NCBI GenBank assembly: GCA_958295665.1
Contig: OY282560.1
Location: 95,457,930 to 95,521,929 of the forward strand
Reading direction: 5' to 3'
DNA: 64,000 nt
Source of the DNA: Tipula vernalis
Lineage: Eukaryota > Arthropoda > Insecta > Diptera > Tipulidae
Shown: piece after piece, positions 11,589 to 22,396 of the stretch
How positions within the stretch are numbered: position 1 is the first letter of the stretch
Layout: the number at the start of each line of letters is the position of its first letter
Translations under genes and position numbers: made by a program
The notes under the pieces: model-generated
The model's input: only the letters and a program-made list of their open reading frames with translations
The model's database searches: none
What the model was told of the DNA's origin: nothing

Positions 11589-11949
11589 AAGAATGAAACT
11601 GGTAGAGATTTGTTCAAGTCAACGTCTGATAAGTGACTGATGGCAAATATCGGTCAACGTGGTATTATACAGGAGATTGCAGCACGCCAATTGTTTTCAC
11701 CGAAACATCGCATTTTGCTACGATTCCTTTAATTTAAAAAGTACTGTACAGATTTTAATGATAAAGGTGTCCTTGGAAAGATAAAATACTAAGCTGTCAA
11801 AAAAAGTTGTTTTACGAAAATCAGTTACACATGATTGTAAAAAAATATGTCTTTTTGTCGATTTCGTTGCTCGGCAGTGTATATAGGCGAAGATAGACAG
11901 TTACGGGAGGTTATAAATTAATGAAATCTAATTCTAATGAAATTTATAA
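11589..11949. other. Spacer, no gene seen
   Basis: Unassigned sequence between the possible BEL-2 LTR and the next BEL integrase piece. A perfect 10-base inverted repeat (GTTATAAATT / AATTTATAAC) lies at about 11913-11951. Confidence 0.3.
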
Positions 11950-12438
11950 CTCTCTTTTAAGCGAGTCCATCACCTGGCATTTCAATCCACCGAATGCTCC
12001 TCATTTTGGTGGCTTATGAGAAGCAGCGGTAAAACAAGTCATTGGTGTAGCCATTCTAACGTTCGAGGAGCTCCCAACTTTGCTAACAGAAACAGAGGCT
12101 ATCCTAAACTAACTAACTAGTGATGAAGATATTGGTATCCTAACTCCAGCATATTTCATTGTGGCAAATCCACATGTATCAATAAACGCAAGATCAAAGT
12201 GAACATATCCAAAACCAAATGTAGAAGTTGATGACATCATATTACTCGTTGATAAAAATTTACCACCTACTAAGTGGTTACTTGGCCGAGTAATACAAGT
12301 GTTTCCTAGAAACGATGGACTAATAAGAGTGACGTCCGTAAAGAGAATAAACGGAACACACGCATTATGCAAGGTTCCTGTGAATCATGATCTTATGCTT
12401 ACGGTTATTCCAAATTCCTCCATTTTCCTATTAAAAAC
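11950..12438 (+). pseudogene. BEL/Pao integrase C-terminus, probably the distal end of BEL-1
   Basis: Translation across the region gives NPPNAPHFGG, EAAVKQVIGVAI and LPTLLTETEAIL, the end of a BEL/Pao integrase core, then DIILLVDKNLPPTKWLLGRV and FPRNDGLIRVTSVKRINGT, a DUF5641 domain. Stops replace W in two places (after HFGG and before LTS). It cannot belong to BEL-2, which has its own DUF5641 domain at 11150-11340. It fits the missing distal end of BEL-1, with BEL-2 inserted between; a third element is also possible. It ends abruptly at 12439, where the gypsy LTR repeat begins. Confidence 0.65.
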
Positions 12439-12439
12439 A

Positions 12440-12920
12440 AAGGTGCGACTGGTGCACTCACTTAGATGGTTGATTTTCGCTCAATTATCAGAATTTTCTC
12501 AGTAGCTCTACACATCGGTGACCAGCAGCACGTTTGCCGGCTAGGTAAAGAAGGTGGGCGTAGTTCTTGTCACCAGCCACTGAGATCTAGATGTGCTGCT
12601 TTATATATAGATTACTCACACTAACAACCTATGCGACTCAAATATAGAGCGAACTACGTTGAAACTAGGAAATACTAGGTAGGTACCATATCGCGTATTG
12701 AACTAGAATTCAACATGGAATTTACGACAAATAAACAAACCAAGTAGATAAATTATTTAACAAACTAAAGTAAGGAAATATGTTCAATCACAACCATTTT
12801 TATAGTGTGGTCGGGATTTCCGACCTAGTGATCACCACCCTCCCTTTCGGCAATACCTGGCACTTAAATTTGGTACGCCTTATTTTGCGGTGTAATATGT
12901 CAGTCCATGCTACTCCAACA
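12440..12920 (-). repeat. 3' LTR of the minus-strand mdg3-like gypsy (end-truncated)
   Basis: Near-identical to 19163-19554, with which it flanks a minus-strand gypsy. On the minus strand it starts TGTTGGAGTAGCATGG at 12920. Compared with the right copy it lacks the last about 25 bases (the part ending CCGTTACA) and carries about 105 extra bases around 12637-12745. The shared parts differ by few substitutions. Confidence 0.75.
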
Positions 12921-13075
12921 GTACAATCGTGGGACTGCCCCACACCCATGAGAAAGTCTCAAAAGGCCGGGCATTAAAACATCGAAAATAAATTGCAAAA
13001 GTTCTAAACCTCAAAATCATTCCAAGTAGAGCGCAAATCCTTTATTGTAACAAGAACATTTGATATATTTATGTA

Positions 13076-13830
13076 ATGTCAGTGGTTTGGCGTCTATTGA
13101 AGGAGGGGGGGGGAGAGTCAAAGTTGAGTAGATTAATCTACCAGCTCCGTAACCTTCCAGTAGGGTGCGTATCACGCGAGCTGTTCTGGTGTCTTGTCAT
13201 TAGGCAGCTGCGTGATGGGTACAATTGTGTAAGGGGTAACCTGTTTACAATTCGCAAGAGTACGTACTGCCTCCTCGTGGCAACCACTGGTAACTAAGGC
13301 CATTTGGCACAGGCTAAAATACGGCGCTAAAGGAGAAAACCTTGACAAAAACCCTAATCTAAGGTGGAACAGCATATGCCGATGGATGAATGGCTGATAG
13401 GTTAATCAGTTCAAAATATGCGGACTCTGGATACCAGGCACCCTCCAGTTTTATTTAGCCTTCCTGTAATAAATCTGGGTGACCTACAGGCGATTTGAAA
13501 TTCCCAGCAACTCGTAGGAGTAAAATCAAACGGAATAAGGGCCAGGAGTAGGAATATACGGGAGTGGGACAACCCTCTCGAAGTCCTTGGACTGCAATGC
13601 TACCGTCTTTCTAGCGGAACTACATGCTGTAGTAAACATCTAGGAGGGAGAGCAATAAGCCCAGATAGTATGTATCACGTACCGGGAGGCAGTATTGCCA
13701 GGTTCATTAAGAACCTGAATATTGACTGGACGGATAATTAAGCAGGGTCCAGCACAATGGATCTTTTAGGTCGCAGTGCGAGGTGGCTGATCGCCCACAT
13801 GGCTCTCCAATAATAATAATAATAATACGT
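13076..13830 (+). pseudogene. I-type LINE 3' fragment with (TAA)n tail inside the gypsy
   Basis: A plus-strand remnant ending in a 3' UTR and (TAA)6-like repeat at 13811-13829. Upstream near 13540-13625 a frame reads GVGIYGSGTTLSKSLDC then FLAELHAVVN, which resembles the start of a LINE RNase H domain. Earlier frames are too broken to assign. The fragment lies between the 3' end of the gypsy pol and its 3' LTR, opposite in orientation, so it inserted by target-primed reverse transcription after the gypsy. Its 5' boundary is not clear. Confidence 0.55.
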
Positions 13831-14689
13831 AATGTCTTTGGCGTGATAGTTTCCTAGAATATTTAATGATTCGTCTTTTACTTCGTATATTACCGTACCG
13901 AACCTTTTGGAAATTTTAGCCTTCACAAATTTGGGAGCAAACTTGCTAGCAAAATTCTTGTTAGCTCAACTCTGTACAAAATTGCGAACATATACCTCCT
14001 GATCTGGACTAAATGTCCGTGTCCGACTGCGCAGATTATAAGTTGATGTGTTTCGGGCATACGCTGCTTGGAGTTTCTGCAAAACAACACTTTGAGCCAT
14101 TGTCAGACGGTCGGTTGGAGACGCAATTTCAACATTATTATCATCTAATAATTGTAATTTGCGAAGTATTTGATACGTTGATCCATGAGTGATTTTATGT
14201 TGTCCAAAGGCTAAATAATGGGGGGGAAAATCCCGTTGAAGAATGAACCACATTTCTCAGCGCGCCAGCAATTTCGGCTAAATGTCGATCACAGTTTCTG
14301 TGGTCACCTTTTATGTAGGACCTTATGGCGGATAGTACCGATCGATTTACGCGTTCTGAAGCGTTAGACTGGGGAGCATATATCGCTGTGAATTCGTGTT
14401 TTACTCCGTACTTTTTAAGTAATTCATCTAAGAGCACCGATTTAAATTGTGGACCGTTATCGGAAAACAGTACTTCAGGTACCCCATAAACATAGAAGAT
14501 CGTCTCTTCTAAAAATGTACATACATTTGTGGCGGATGCGGAACGTAACGGCTCAAAAATCGGAAAACGTGTGTAATAGTCCAGAATAATCAAAATATGA
14601 GTAGATCCCTTTGTGGTACGTGGGTAGGGGCCCAAAAAGTCAATATACAACCTTTGAAACGGTCGTACTGACTCAATAAATGTCCCCAT
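13831..14689 (-). pseudogene. Ty3/gypsy (mdg3-like) integrase, minus-strand element
   Basis: Integrase core and tail. The frame from 14689 reads FQRLYIDFLGPYPRTTKG (first D), SDNGPQFKS (second D) and YAPQSNASERVNRSVLSAI (E), so the DDE triad is kept. A shift near 14230 leads to the C-terminal segment FGQHKITHGSTYQILRKL, YNLRSRTRTFSPDQEVYVRN and, after a stop near 13972, KRFGTVIYEVKD and NYHAKDI. The H2C2 zinc-binding part is in the preceding frame. Integrase joins the cDNA to the chromosome. The frame breaks make this copy inactive. Confidence 0.8.
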
Positions 14690-14701
14690 GTCTGGTCTGG
14701 T

Positions 14702-15757
14702 TTAGTAATTCACTGGCTTGCTGACTTTACAGGTCTCACATTTGTTGACGTAGCTCTTCACCTGGTCTGCCACGGATGTCCAATGAAACTGGCGTCGTAA
14801 GATTTGTAGCGTTTTGGCAATTCCTTCATGCGCCGCGGAGGGTGAATTGTGTGCTTTATTGATAAGGTCTTCCGTCAAGCTTGTCGGTACTACCAACTTC
14901 CAATTTAAGATGTCTGTCTCAATGTTGTGGGTCTTCTTGAGCTTGATAAAGACTTTTCCATCGATTACCTTAAAGTTTGTACAGGCTTCTGGGTTGTCTA
15001 ATAATGCTTTGATTTTACCTTGATATTCGGTATCCTGGAAATCTGGAGAATCCATGTTTACATGTAACGGGCTATCAGCTGATAACTGAATTTCCTCAAC
15101 GTCCAAGCGTGACGGACTGTCGGGCACTACATTCTGCGCACCCCTTCTGTACTCTATCGAAAACTTGTGGTGCTGCAGCTTCAAAACCCATCTTGCTAAA
15201 CGCCCCGAAAGGTCCTTTTGGTCCATTAACCATTTTAAGCTGGAGTGATCGGTGATGATGGTGAACGGATATCCCTTAATATATGGCCCAAATTTCTTCA
15301 CACTCATCACTGCAGCCAAACACTCCAACTCTGTGACTGTATAGTTTCGCTGCGCTCGGTTTAACTTCGAGGACATGTAGGATATAGGATGTTCTTCCTC
15401 CCCACTTTTCTGAAACAACACACTACCGATGCCGGTAGTGCTCGCATCACATTGCACGTAGAACTGTTTTCCAAAGTCCGGATTGACTAGTATTGGTGCT
15501 GATATTAAGGATTGTTTCAGCTGATCGAACGCATCCTGAGCTTGTGTATTCCATTTAGGCTTGATACCCTTCCTCAATAGGTCGGTTATTGGAGCTGCCA
15601 ATGAAGAATAATTGGATATGAACCACCTGTACCACCCTGTCATCCCCGGGAACCGCCTTATTTGCTGAGTCGTCCGAGGCGCGAGGTATTCAGCTACGGC
15701 CTGGACTTTCGACGGGTCCACTCCGTCCCTGATCCAAAGGTATTTGCCAGAAGGCAT
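14702..15757 (-). CDS. Ty3/gypsy connection, RNase H and integrase zinc finger, open fragment
   Basis: A 351-codon open frame. It contains the thumb/connection (VQAVAEYLAP, then FPGMTGWYRWFISNYSSLA), tether (QAQDAFDQLKQSLISAPIL), RNase H (FYVQCDASTTGIGSVLFQ; TVTELECLAAVMSVKKFGPY; ITDHSSLKWLM; the D-E-D residues are visible) and the H2C2 zinc-binding region (HNSPSAAHEGIAKTL, then CETCKVSKP). The first ATG at 15757 is an artefact: the same DNA in the neighbouring frame codes the upstream palm segment. The upstream edge is a deletion junction (see the next entry). It is unusually long for this window but not a complete protein. Confidence 0.8.
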   Translation of the reverse strand: MPSGKYLWIRDGVDPSKVQAVAEYLAPRTTQQIRRFPGMTGWYRWFISNYSSLAAPITDLLRKGIKPKWNTQAQDAFDQLKQSLISAPILVNPDFGKQFYVQCDASTTGIGSVLFQKSGEEEHPISYMSSKLNRAQRNYTVTELECLAAVMSVKKFGPYIKGYPFTIITDHSSLKWLMDQKDLSGRLARWVLKLQHHKFSIEYRRGAQNVVPDSPSRLDVEEIQLSADSPLHVNMDSPDFQDTEYQGKIKALLDNPEACTNFKVIDGKVFIKLKKTHNIETDILNWKLVVPTSLTEDLINKAHNSPSAAHEGIAKTLQILRRQFHWTSVADQVKSYVNKCETCKVSKPVNY

Positions 15758-16125
15758 CTTTTAAGTCGATCGAACTGATGTACCGTGTTTGGTCCAACCG
15801 ACTCAGCAGCCCGTCGATCAGAGGCAAGCGATAAGCATCCGTCACCGTCATCGTATTTACCTTCCGAGTATCCAGACTGAGCCGAACCTTTCCGTTGGCC
15901 TTATTCACGAGGCTTACTGGGGATGACCAGGAACTTTGGGTCTCCTGGGTGACGCCTAACGCTATCATCCGGTCGAGTTCCTTGTAGATTTCCGCCTGTT
16001 TGGCTGGCGAACTGCATATCATCTTTGTTTGACTGGAGGCGATTGGCCAACGTCGATTTTGTGGGTGAGTAGATGCGTTCGTCCCAAACCCAACTGCTCA
16101 CAAGATGGGAACTGTTCAATGACAT
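15690..16125 (-). pseudogene. Ty3/gypsy reverse transcriptase fingers, active site deleted
   Basis: Reads RQAEIYKELDRMIALGV-like text (AEIYKELDRMIALGVTQE), then SSWSSPVSLVNKANGKVRLS and LDTRKVNTMTV, ending SSIDLKDAFWQIPLDQ at about 15735. That is the fingers plus the first catalytic aspartate (IDLKDAFWQI). The sequence then passes directly into the connection (GVDPSKVQAV) in another frame. Roughly 110 residues, including the PFGL and YLDD segments, are missing. Compared with the related plus-strand element near 57200-57370, which keeps PFGLCNAPQT and VYLDDLHVV, the loss is a clean internal deletion. Confidence 0.75.
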
Positions 16126-16374
16126 TTTCCAGGATGGCGAGATGACGACAATTCAGGTTATGTTTTTTTATGTCGGTAGGGGCTAATTGGTTAACATTCT
16201 CAACCTCATTGCCATCATCGGCACTAAACCGAACAATTGCTAAAAATCTATGCCTAAATACAAGGGTTGGTTCAAGCTGGGTGCTATGTGTATACGTAGG
16301 GATCTTGTCTTGCTGTCATATGATACCATTGCCACGATATACCCTATAACTCGCTGCTTATGACCACTTGCCAT

Positions 16375-16836
16375 TTACAGCGTTGATGACAGGGTTAAAT
16401 TGTTTGCGTCCAGGAATTCTAACCCATCAGATCCTAAAACTGACACATTAGCTCCACTGTCCAGTAAACCACAGTATGGTACTCCATTAATTAGGACGTT
16501 GGCATATGCTTTTGAATCAGTTACATTTGAAATTACTGATTCACTTACCCTTTTCTTCATTCGTTTTCTAGATTTGAAGTACTCGTATATCATGGCACGG
16601 TTTCGTTTTGGTCTTTTAATTGTTTGTGTTCGGCTGATTCTTTCAACTCGCGAGTCCCTTAGTCTTGGGTTGTTTTCGCACCCATCTTTGGGATTGCATT
16701 GGTTAGTTCTGGGTCTGTGTTCGACGCCACCTCTTCCCTCATTTAGTTGGGTGGTAACACCGTGGAAGTTAGGGAATTCAGAGTCCCAGAGTTTCTGAAA
16801 TCCCTCATTACGTTTCCCTTCTGAAAATTGTTGCAA
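16375..16836 (-). pseudogene. Ty3/gypsy aspartic protease
   Basis: A 153-codon frame with YANVLINGVPYCGLLDSGAN then VSVLG, the catalytic DSG strand of an mdg3-like gypsy protease. Before it is a basic linker (SRKRMKKRVSES) shared with the related element at 56480-56530. A second protease half and linker to the polymerase (16130-16375) show only broken frames. The enzyme would process the gag-pol precursor inside particles. Confidence 0.75.
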
Positions 16837-18160
16837 CGTCTACATTGGGTTTTCAATACATCTGGAGTAAGACAACCAAAACAAAATCTGTGTCGTATAG
16901 GTATGGTACATTCTTTATAGTAATGGCCGAGTGCAAAACAGTTCCAACAAGAGTTGGGTGAGTAAGATGTTTGAAAATTGGTTTTCGTCCCTTTATGCCT
17001 ATTCCTTGTATCGAAGTCTCTGGCATCTGCAACAGTAAACACCGAACCAGAGTGCTGCGGCTGCTCAGCATGATAGACCCCAAAGGCACCGTCATACATA
17101 TTTTCACCGAACACATCCAACTCATTGCCCTGGCGCTGTCTTACTTGGTGGTATATTTCGGGGGTCCAATCTACCATGTTCCAGGTGTCTTCCACACTAA
17201 CGCATTGCCTCACCATTTCAGTGATGCTAGAGAATTGAAATCCTACAAATTTTGCCTGTAATCCGCCACGCATGTTTCGACGTAACAGATTCATCATCTC
17301 ATTATTTGATAGGGGTTTTAACAATGAAAGTGCCATGCTTCGAAGCGAATGATAAAAATCGAGGAACGGTTCTTTCTGTCTTTGCTTCCGTCGTTCCATC
17401 GAATGCCGTACCTCGTCATCCATTCTCCTTGTCTGGAATCGCTCAACCATTGCTGCACCCAATATTTCCCAGTCCACCACCCTATAGGTACTCCCAATAC
17501 CAGTCGGGGGCACGGCCCTTCAACAACACGCTGAAGTTAGCTGCTAATCGGTCCTTTGCTAATCAATTTTCTGTTGCCATCCGTTGAACTCGGTAAAGAA
17601 TCTTTGCGGCCAAACAATACCTGGAAGTCTACAATTGGCGGATTGAAATTCACCAGTGGCTGGACATTTTGATTATTCTGGTCTATAATTGGAGTATTTT
17701 GTAGGCTTAAGAAAGGCTTAATTTTCAATATATCCTGTCAGCAATAAAATCCAATCTTTCGTCCTCTGTTAACTGACGGGGTTCTTGCTTGTCGGACACA
17801 ACTGCTTGCTGATTACACTGCTGCGATGTTCAGAGCTGTGGTGACTTTTCGTTTTGGTGTACGTTTGTGTCATCACTGGAATGGTTTTCTTCAATCAGTG
17901 GATCTTCTGCAAATTCCTCGAAGACTAACTTTAACGAATTTTCCATTTCTGCCGATACAGTTTTTGTTGTACTGATGTCTCGTAGATAGTTCAGCAGTTT
18001 TTGGCAAGCCGCAAACAGCTTTGTTGAAACACTCGATACTGCTTTTGAACTGCTGATTCGTCCTAGCAGATCACCTACATGGAACACACTGGTAGTCAAC
18101 TCGGAAATTCTTTCAGCTTCAACCTCGTCCTCTTCCGAAAGTAATTGAAGCTGACTTTCA
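16743..18160 (-). pseudogene. Ty3/gypsy gag (mdg3-like)
   Basis: The best frame (17513-16743, 256 codons) has the retrotransposon gag signature: VERFQTRRMDDEVRHSMERR, FLDFYHSLRSMALSLLKPL, LRRNMRGGLQAKFVGFQF and ITEMVRQCVSVEDTW, then a zinc knuckle (CWNCFALGHYYKECTIPIRH) and a second Cys cluster (CFGCLTPD). Upstream frames at 17830-18099 and 17537-17728 give an acidic N-terminal region without clear motifs. Shifts divide these blocks. Gag forms the particle shell and binds RNA. The same motif order is seen in the plus-strand relative at 48900-49780. Confidence 0.75.
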
Positions 18161-19127
18161 ATTTACCTGATTGGGACGTTTGGGACTTTTTAATGCTGCT
18201 GGATGAGCTCTTGCGGGTGGATTAAGGTCTTTTGGCTACCTCTTTGTTTAGTAGCTCTAGTAATTTAATCATTTTGTTTACAACGATGCCAGATATATCT
18301 CGAACTTGGCGTTCAACAGCCCGCTCATCGCAGTCTAAATATTTCACTTCCACATTCGTTTGTGTATATCAAATGTTCTTACTTTAGGCTTTAGTTGTGA
18401 GAACTTTGGTAAGTATTAATTATATTTTCACACAATAAAAAAATTGGATTAAATTGATTCACCTAACGATTAATTAATTATACTCTGATTCGGGATTATG
18501 ATTTATAGCCGGACTAACATATTACCCACAAAATAAAAAAAAATAAATAAATGACCGAAACTTAACGTAATGGTACACATGGCGCTCCTCACCGGTGTTA
18601 ATTTATGTTGGAACCATACCTCTTATGAGCACGGATTCTTGATACATGAAAACATGCATCAACGCCTTCAGGCGGATTTCATGACTCGAGATAGGCTTAA
18701 AAATAACATAAGCATATATATATTTTGCCCTTCCTAGCAATACCATCTAAACTACTTGAGTGAACATATTGCTAGTGAACGACAAACAAATGTATACTGC
18801 TACATTCATCAAATGCTAAAATTCTCAGTCAGCATTGTGACCTTTGTTCTCTAGTTGAAAACGGAAAATAGCAGGATGTAAAAACATGAACTTTCAGAAA
18901 TTCCGGATCACAACCAAACATTGTCATCGAAACGCAAAAGCGGAAAACAACGCGGAGATCCGGAACACCTACAAAAAAAAAAAAAAACTATAAGCAAAAC
19001 TAAATTATTCAGAAACTAAAACAAAATAATCGTCAATGTGAGTGAGATCTACCTTTCATTTCTACGGGATAAAACGCGGACTATAATTGAAATTAATAAA
19101 CATTCTATGGTATGTAAACCTGATATT

Positions 19128-19136
19128 TGGGCGCCA
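19128..19136 (-). other. Primer binding site (tRNA-Lys type)
   Basis: Minus-strand TGGCGCCCA begins one base inside the LTR end (LTR ends CCGTTACA, then G, then TGGCGCC). TGGCGCC matches the 3' end of lysine tRNAs used by many insect gypsy elements. Its position next to the right-hand repeat proves that repeat is the 5' LTR of the minus-strand element. Confidence 0.65.
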
Positions 19137-19137
19137 C

Positions 19138-19554
19138 TGTAACGGAGCGACTTAGGACCAACTAAGGTGCGACTGGTGCACTAACTTTGATGGTTGATTT
19201 TCGCTCAATTATCAGAATTTTCTCAGTAGCTCTATACATCGGTGACCAGCAGCACGTTTGCCGGGTAGGTAAAGAAGGTGGGCGTAGTTCTTGTCACCAA
19301 CCACTGAGATCTAGATGTGCTGCTTTATATATATATATATATAGATTACTCACACTAACGACCTACAAACAAAACAAGTAGATAAATTATTTAACAAACT
19401 AAAGTAAGGAAATATGTTCAATCACAACCATTTTTATAGTGTGGTCGGGATTTCCGACCTAGCGATCACCACCCTCCCTTTCGGCAATACTTAGCACCTA
19501 AATTTGGTACGCCCCATTTTGCGGTGTAATATGTCAGTCCATGCTACTCCAACA
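19138..19554 (-). repeat. 5' LTR of the minus-strand mdg3-like gypsy
   Basis: On the minus strand it starts TGTTGGAGTAGC at 19554 and ends CCGTTACA at 19138. It matches the left copy (12440-12920) with few substitutions, but has a longer TA run near 19326-19342 and lacks a block of about 105 bases. The full element therefore spans about 12440-19554. Confidence 0.8.
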
Positions 19555-21608
19555 GCTACTCACTCATGATTCATCCACCGATGTTACACTGGAGCCAAAC
19601 AATAAGGCCAAAATCTGACTTTTTAAACATAATTAAAACAAAGTAAATATCAAATAGCTGATGTGCGGTTATTTGATTATTACATTGTCGACAGTTTTTT
19701 GTAAATGTACATAATTCCCGCACACACAGACAGAGATAGGCAAGCAAACACACACGACATATGAAGTCCTCTAAATCAAATCTAAATCTCATCAAAATTT
19801 TATGTACTTTCCATTTTGGAAATTAAAATCTAAAAACCACTTTGTTTGGTTTTATCAAATGTTAATTTCGTGCCATATGACAAAATTCTTCTGAATTTTT
19901 TTTTTTTTTTTTTTTTTTTCGTTTATGTTTGCATAAACATAATTGAACATTTGTTAGATTTTTTTTGTGTTGTGTTGTGTTGTGTGTACATACATATGTA
20001 TGCTTGTTTCAAATACAATTTATGATTTTGATGATGAGTCGCGACATTTATAAATAACAATTGGTATATAATTGTGTGCCTGTGTTGTCTGCTGCGCCAG
20101 ATTTTTGTTTAATATATTCGAAGGAAGTTGTGTAAAAGGTGTGCCCGCACACAAATAATTAAAGGTGAGGTCGCCTAAATTGTCAACGCGCGAACAAGAT
20201 GAATTATGATGTGTCGGTGGTCTTATAAATTTTTTTTTTATTTCTTAATTTTAATTTAAAAATTTTGTATAATAAAAAAAAAAATTTGAACATTTGTTTC
20301 TTGTTTTCTGGTGCACACACACACACGTACTAAAAAAAAAAAACGTACAATTAACGATTCAAAGTTGTAAATAGAAACCATCTGTTAAGTTCGGTATTTT
20401 TTTGTTCTGTATTCCTGGCAGCATACTGTGTGCTGCTGCGTGTGTATATATTTCTGCGATTCAGTGGCGAACTGGCATTTAGTATACTCAGATTTTCTTA
20501 ATTAAAACCAAACCTTCAATAAAACTGTCTTAAATATGTGTACAGTTCTTATCGTAAATCTTGTATGTTTTTTTTCCTTATCAAGCGGTATTACTATACA
20601 TATACATACATAAAAAAAAAACACTCAACAATATTTACTTTGATTTAAAATTTTCTAAGTACAAGTAAACTTGAATATAGAAGTAAGTACATGTACATGG
20701 AACAATAAGTAGAAGAAATCGTAGCGTTTATAAATTACGCAAATAGACGCACCTGTAAACTTTAACGGAATTAAAATTATCTAAATCTTATCACCACTCA
20801 CACCTCTTATCATCATGTGAATATATAGGATAGATATAAGCGGCTCCGACTGGGTTTATATTGAGTACTACTATATATGAGTTTTCCACCTGCGGTTTCT
20901 TCATAAATGATCATCGATGTTCGCTCGCGGTGTAGATAAATTGCAAAGAATTTTTATGCCTCGTACAATGGTTTTTGTGTTTTTATTGTGCGCTTACAAA
21001 TCATTGTTGTTGTATATTTGAATGACTTTGATAAGGGAAATTACAAATTCGATTAATGAGTTGTGACAAGAGAATCATAATTATAATTTATCAGGTGTTC
21101 AGTTTAATATAAAATATTTTATTTTATTTTTGGTTAGACAGTTGGCCTTATAGCGAGCTTACACACACACATATACATTTTCTGGGGGATTATCACAAAA
21201 ACAAAAATTACGATAATTGATCAAGTAGAACAAATGTTATGGTAATTTTGGAAAATTATCTCTCTCACTGGCTGTTGTTATTCGTTTATGTACATACATA
21301 TGTACATGTGTGTACATTGTACAAAATTAGAATGCAGCTTTGAATAAAATTTTTGGGCGATTATTAAACGTGAACAGAAGGCAATATGTCAGTCATTATC
21401 AATTATTAAAAAGATCTGGTGGAATTGATAATATAATGTTTGCGACATTTGGTCTTAAAATTAATTGAAGAATGCAAGTGTGGTGTTAAAAAAGAACCAT
21501 CGGTTATATGTAATAATCTTCTGTTCAAATATATGTATGTATATCCTAAAGAATGATTGTGAGAAGATGTGATGAATTATTGTTAGAATGGGGGTAATGG
21601 TCTGATTA
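19555..21608. other. AT-rich non-coding stretch, no gene seen
   Basis: About 2 kb of AT-rich sequence with long T and A runs (for example about 27 T at 19893-19919), TG/CA dinucleotide runs and ATGTATGT-type repeats. Small open frames show no domain. It may be unique host intergenic DNA because no element signature was found. Confidence 0.5.
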
Positions 21609-22080
21609 ATGCTGCTCACATCACACGTGGACAAACACTCTATTTGTTCACCTATGCAATACGCTTATATTATTTTTACTACGAGCCGCCCCAAAATCAA
21701 AGGAAACCACTTTTATGACACATGGGGGACTGCTATCCTTATAAAGAACAGAATAAGACATTATGAACTACAAAAATATAGTGAGGAGCATATACAAGCA
21801 ACTAGGATCTGTCTGGAGGAATGGACCGAAAAATGCACCTTATCTGCGTTTATTGTCCACCGAAATATTCAGTTAAAAGACAACAGTAAGCAAATTACTT
21901 CAAAACTCTGGCAGATAATTTCAACGCCAAATATATCCAGTGGGGTTCAAGATTAATATCTCTACGAAAGGAAAATAACTGTAGATATGTATGCAACATG
22001 AAAAATTAGATCGCCCCACACCTACTGAAGCAACAGATTACTCTATGTGGAAAGCGACACATAAGCTGAAATGACTGTTA
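21609..22080 (+). pseudogene. Jockey-like LINE endonuclease fragment
   Basis: The frame at 21725-21956 reads GTAILIKNRIRHYELQKYSE then ATRICLEEWTEKCTLSAF, which matches the middle of a Jockey-type apurinic endonuclease domain. After a shift near 21860 the neighbouring frame gives a YCPPKYSVK-like strand, then WGSRLISLRKENN. The catalytic N-terminus is missing. The endonuclease nicks the target to prime reverse transcription. Its polymerase could be the fragment at 35815-36280, on the same strand beyond the large nested insertion. Confidence 0.6.
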
Positions 22081-22396
22081 ATCTAACAAATTTTGTGCTT
22101 AGGTTGTAAGGCTAAGCGTTTGCTTGATTAGCGAATTTATCTAATTAAATTACCGCTGGTGGGGTTTAATTAGATGGAGAATTAGAAACTACACTTTTGA
22201 TGATTAAGTTTATTCTGCTTTATTTTTAATAAATTTCGAGTTTAAATACATTTTTAGAAACTGCTTAATAGTATGCTTTTATAATGCGTTTTTTTTATAA
22301 TGTTGTGGATATTCTTACATTCTAAACTATTTTGCATAGTTGACAAATTGTATGTATGCATACTTCCGTTATTAATATTTCGCTTTATGCAACACA
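22081..22396. other. AT-rich spacer, no gene seen
   Basis: AT-rich sequence between the LINE endonuclease remnant and the putative terminus of the two-gene element. No coding motif was recognised. Confidence 0.35.

Noticed and set aside
11913..11951. Perfect 10-base inverted repeat as a hairpin or terminator
   Set aside because: AT-only arms are expected by chance in such sequence and nothing nearby gives it a role.
16400..17587. Several plus-strand frames of 96-132 codons
   Set aside because: All are antisense to gypsy gag and protease, which have proper motifs.
19571..19795. Cys-rich 74-codon frame on minus
   Set aside because: No signal peptide logic, family or splice context; composition fits random AT-rich DNA.
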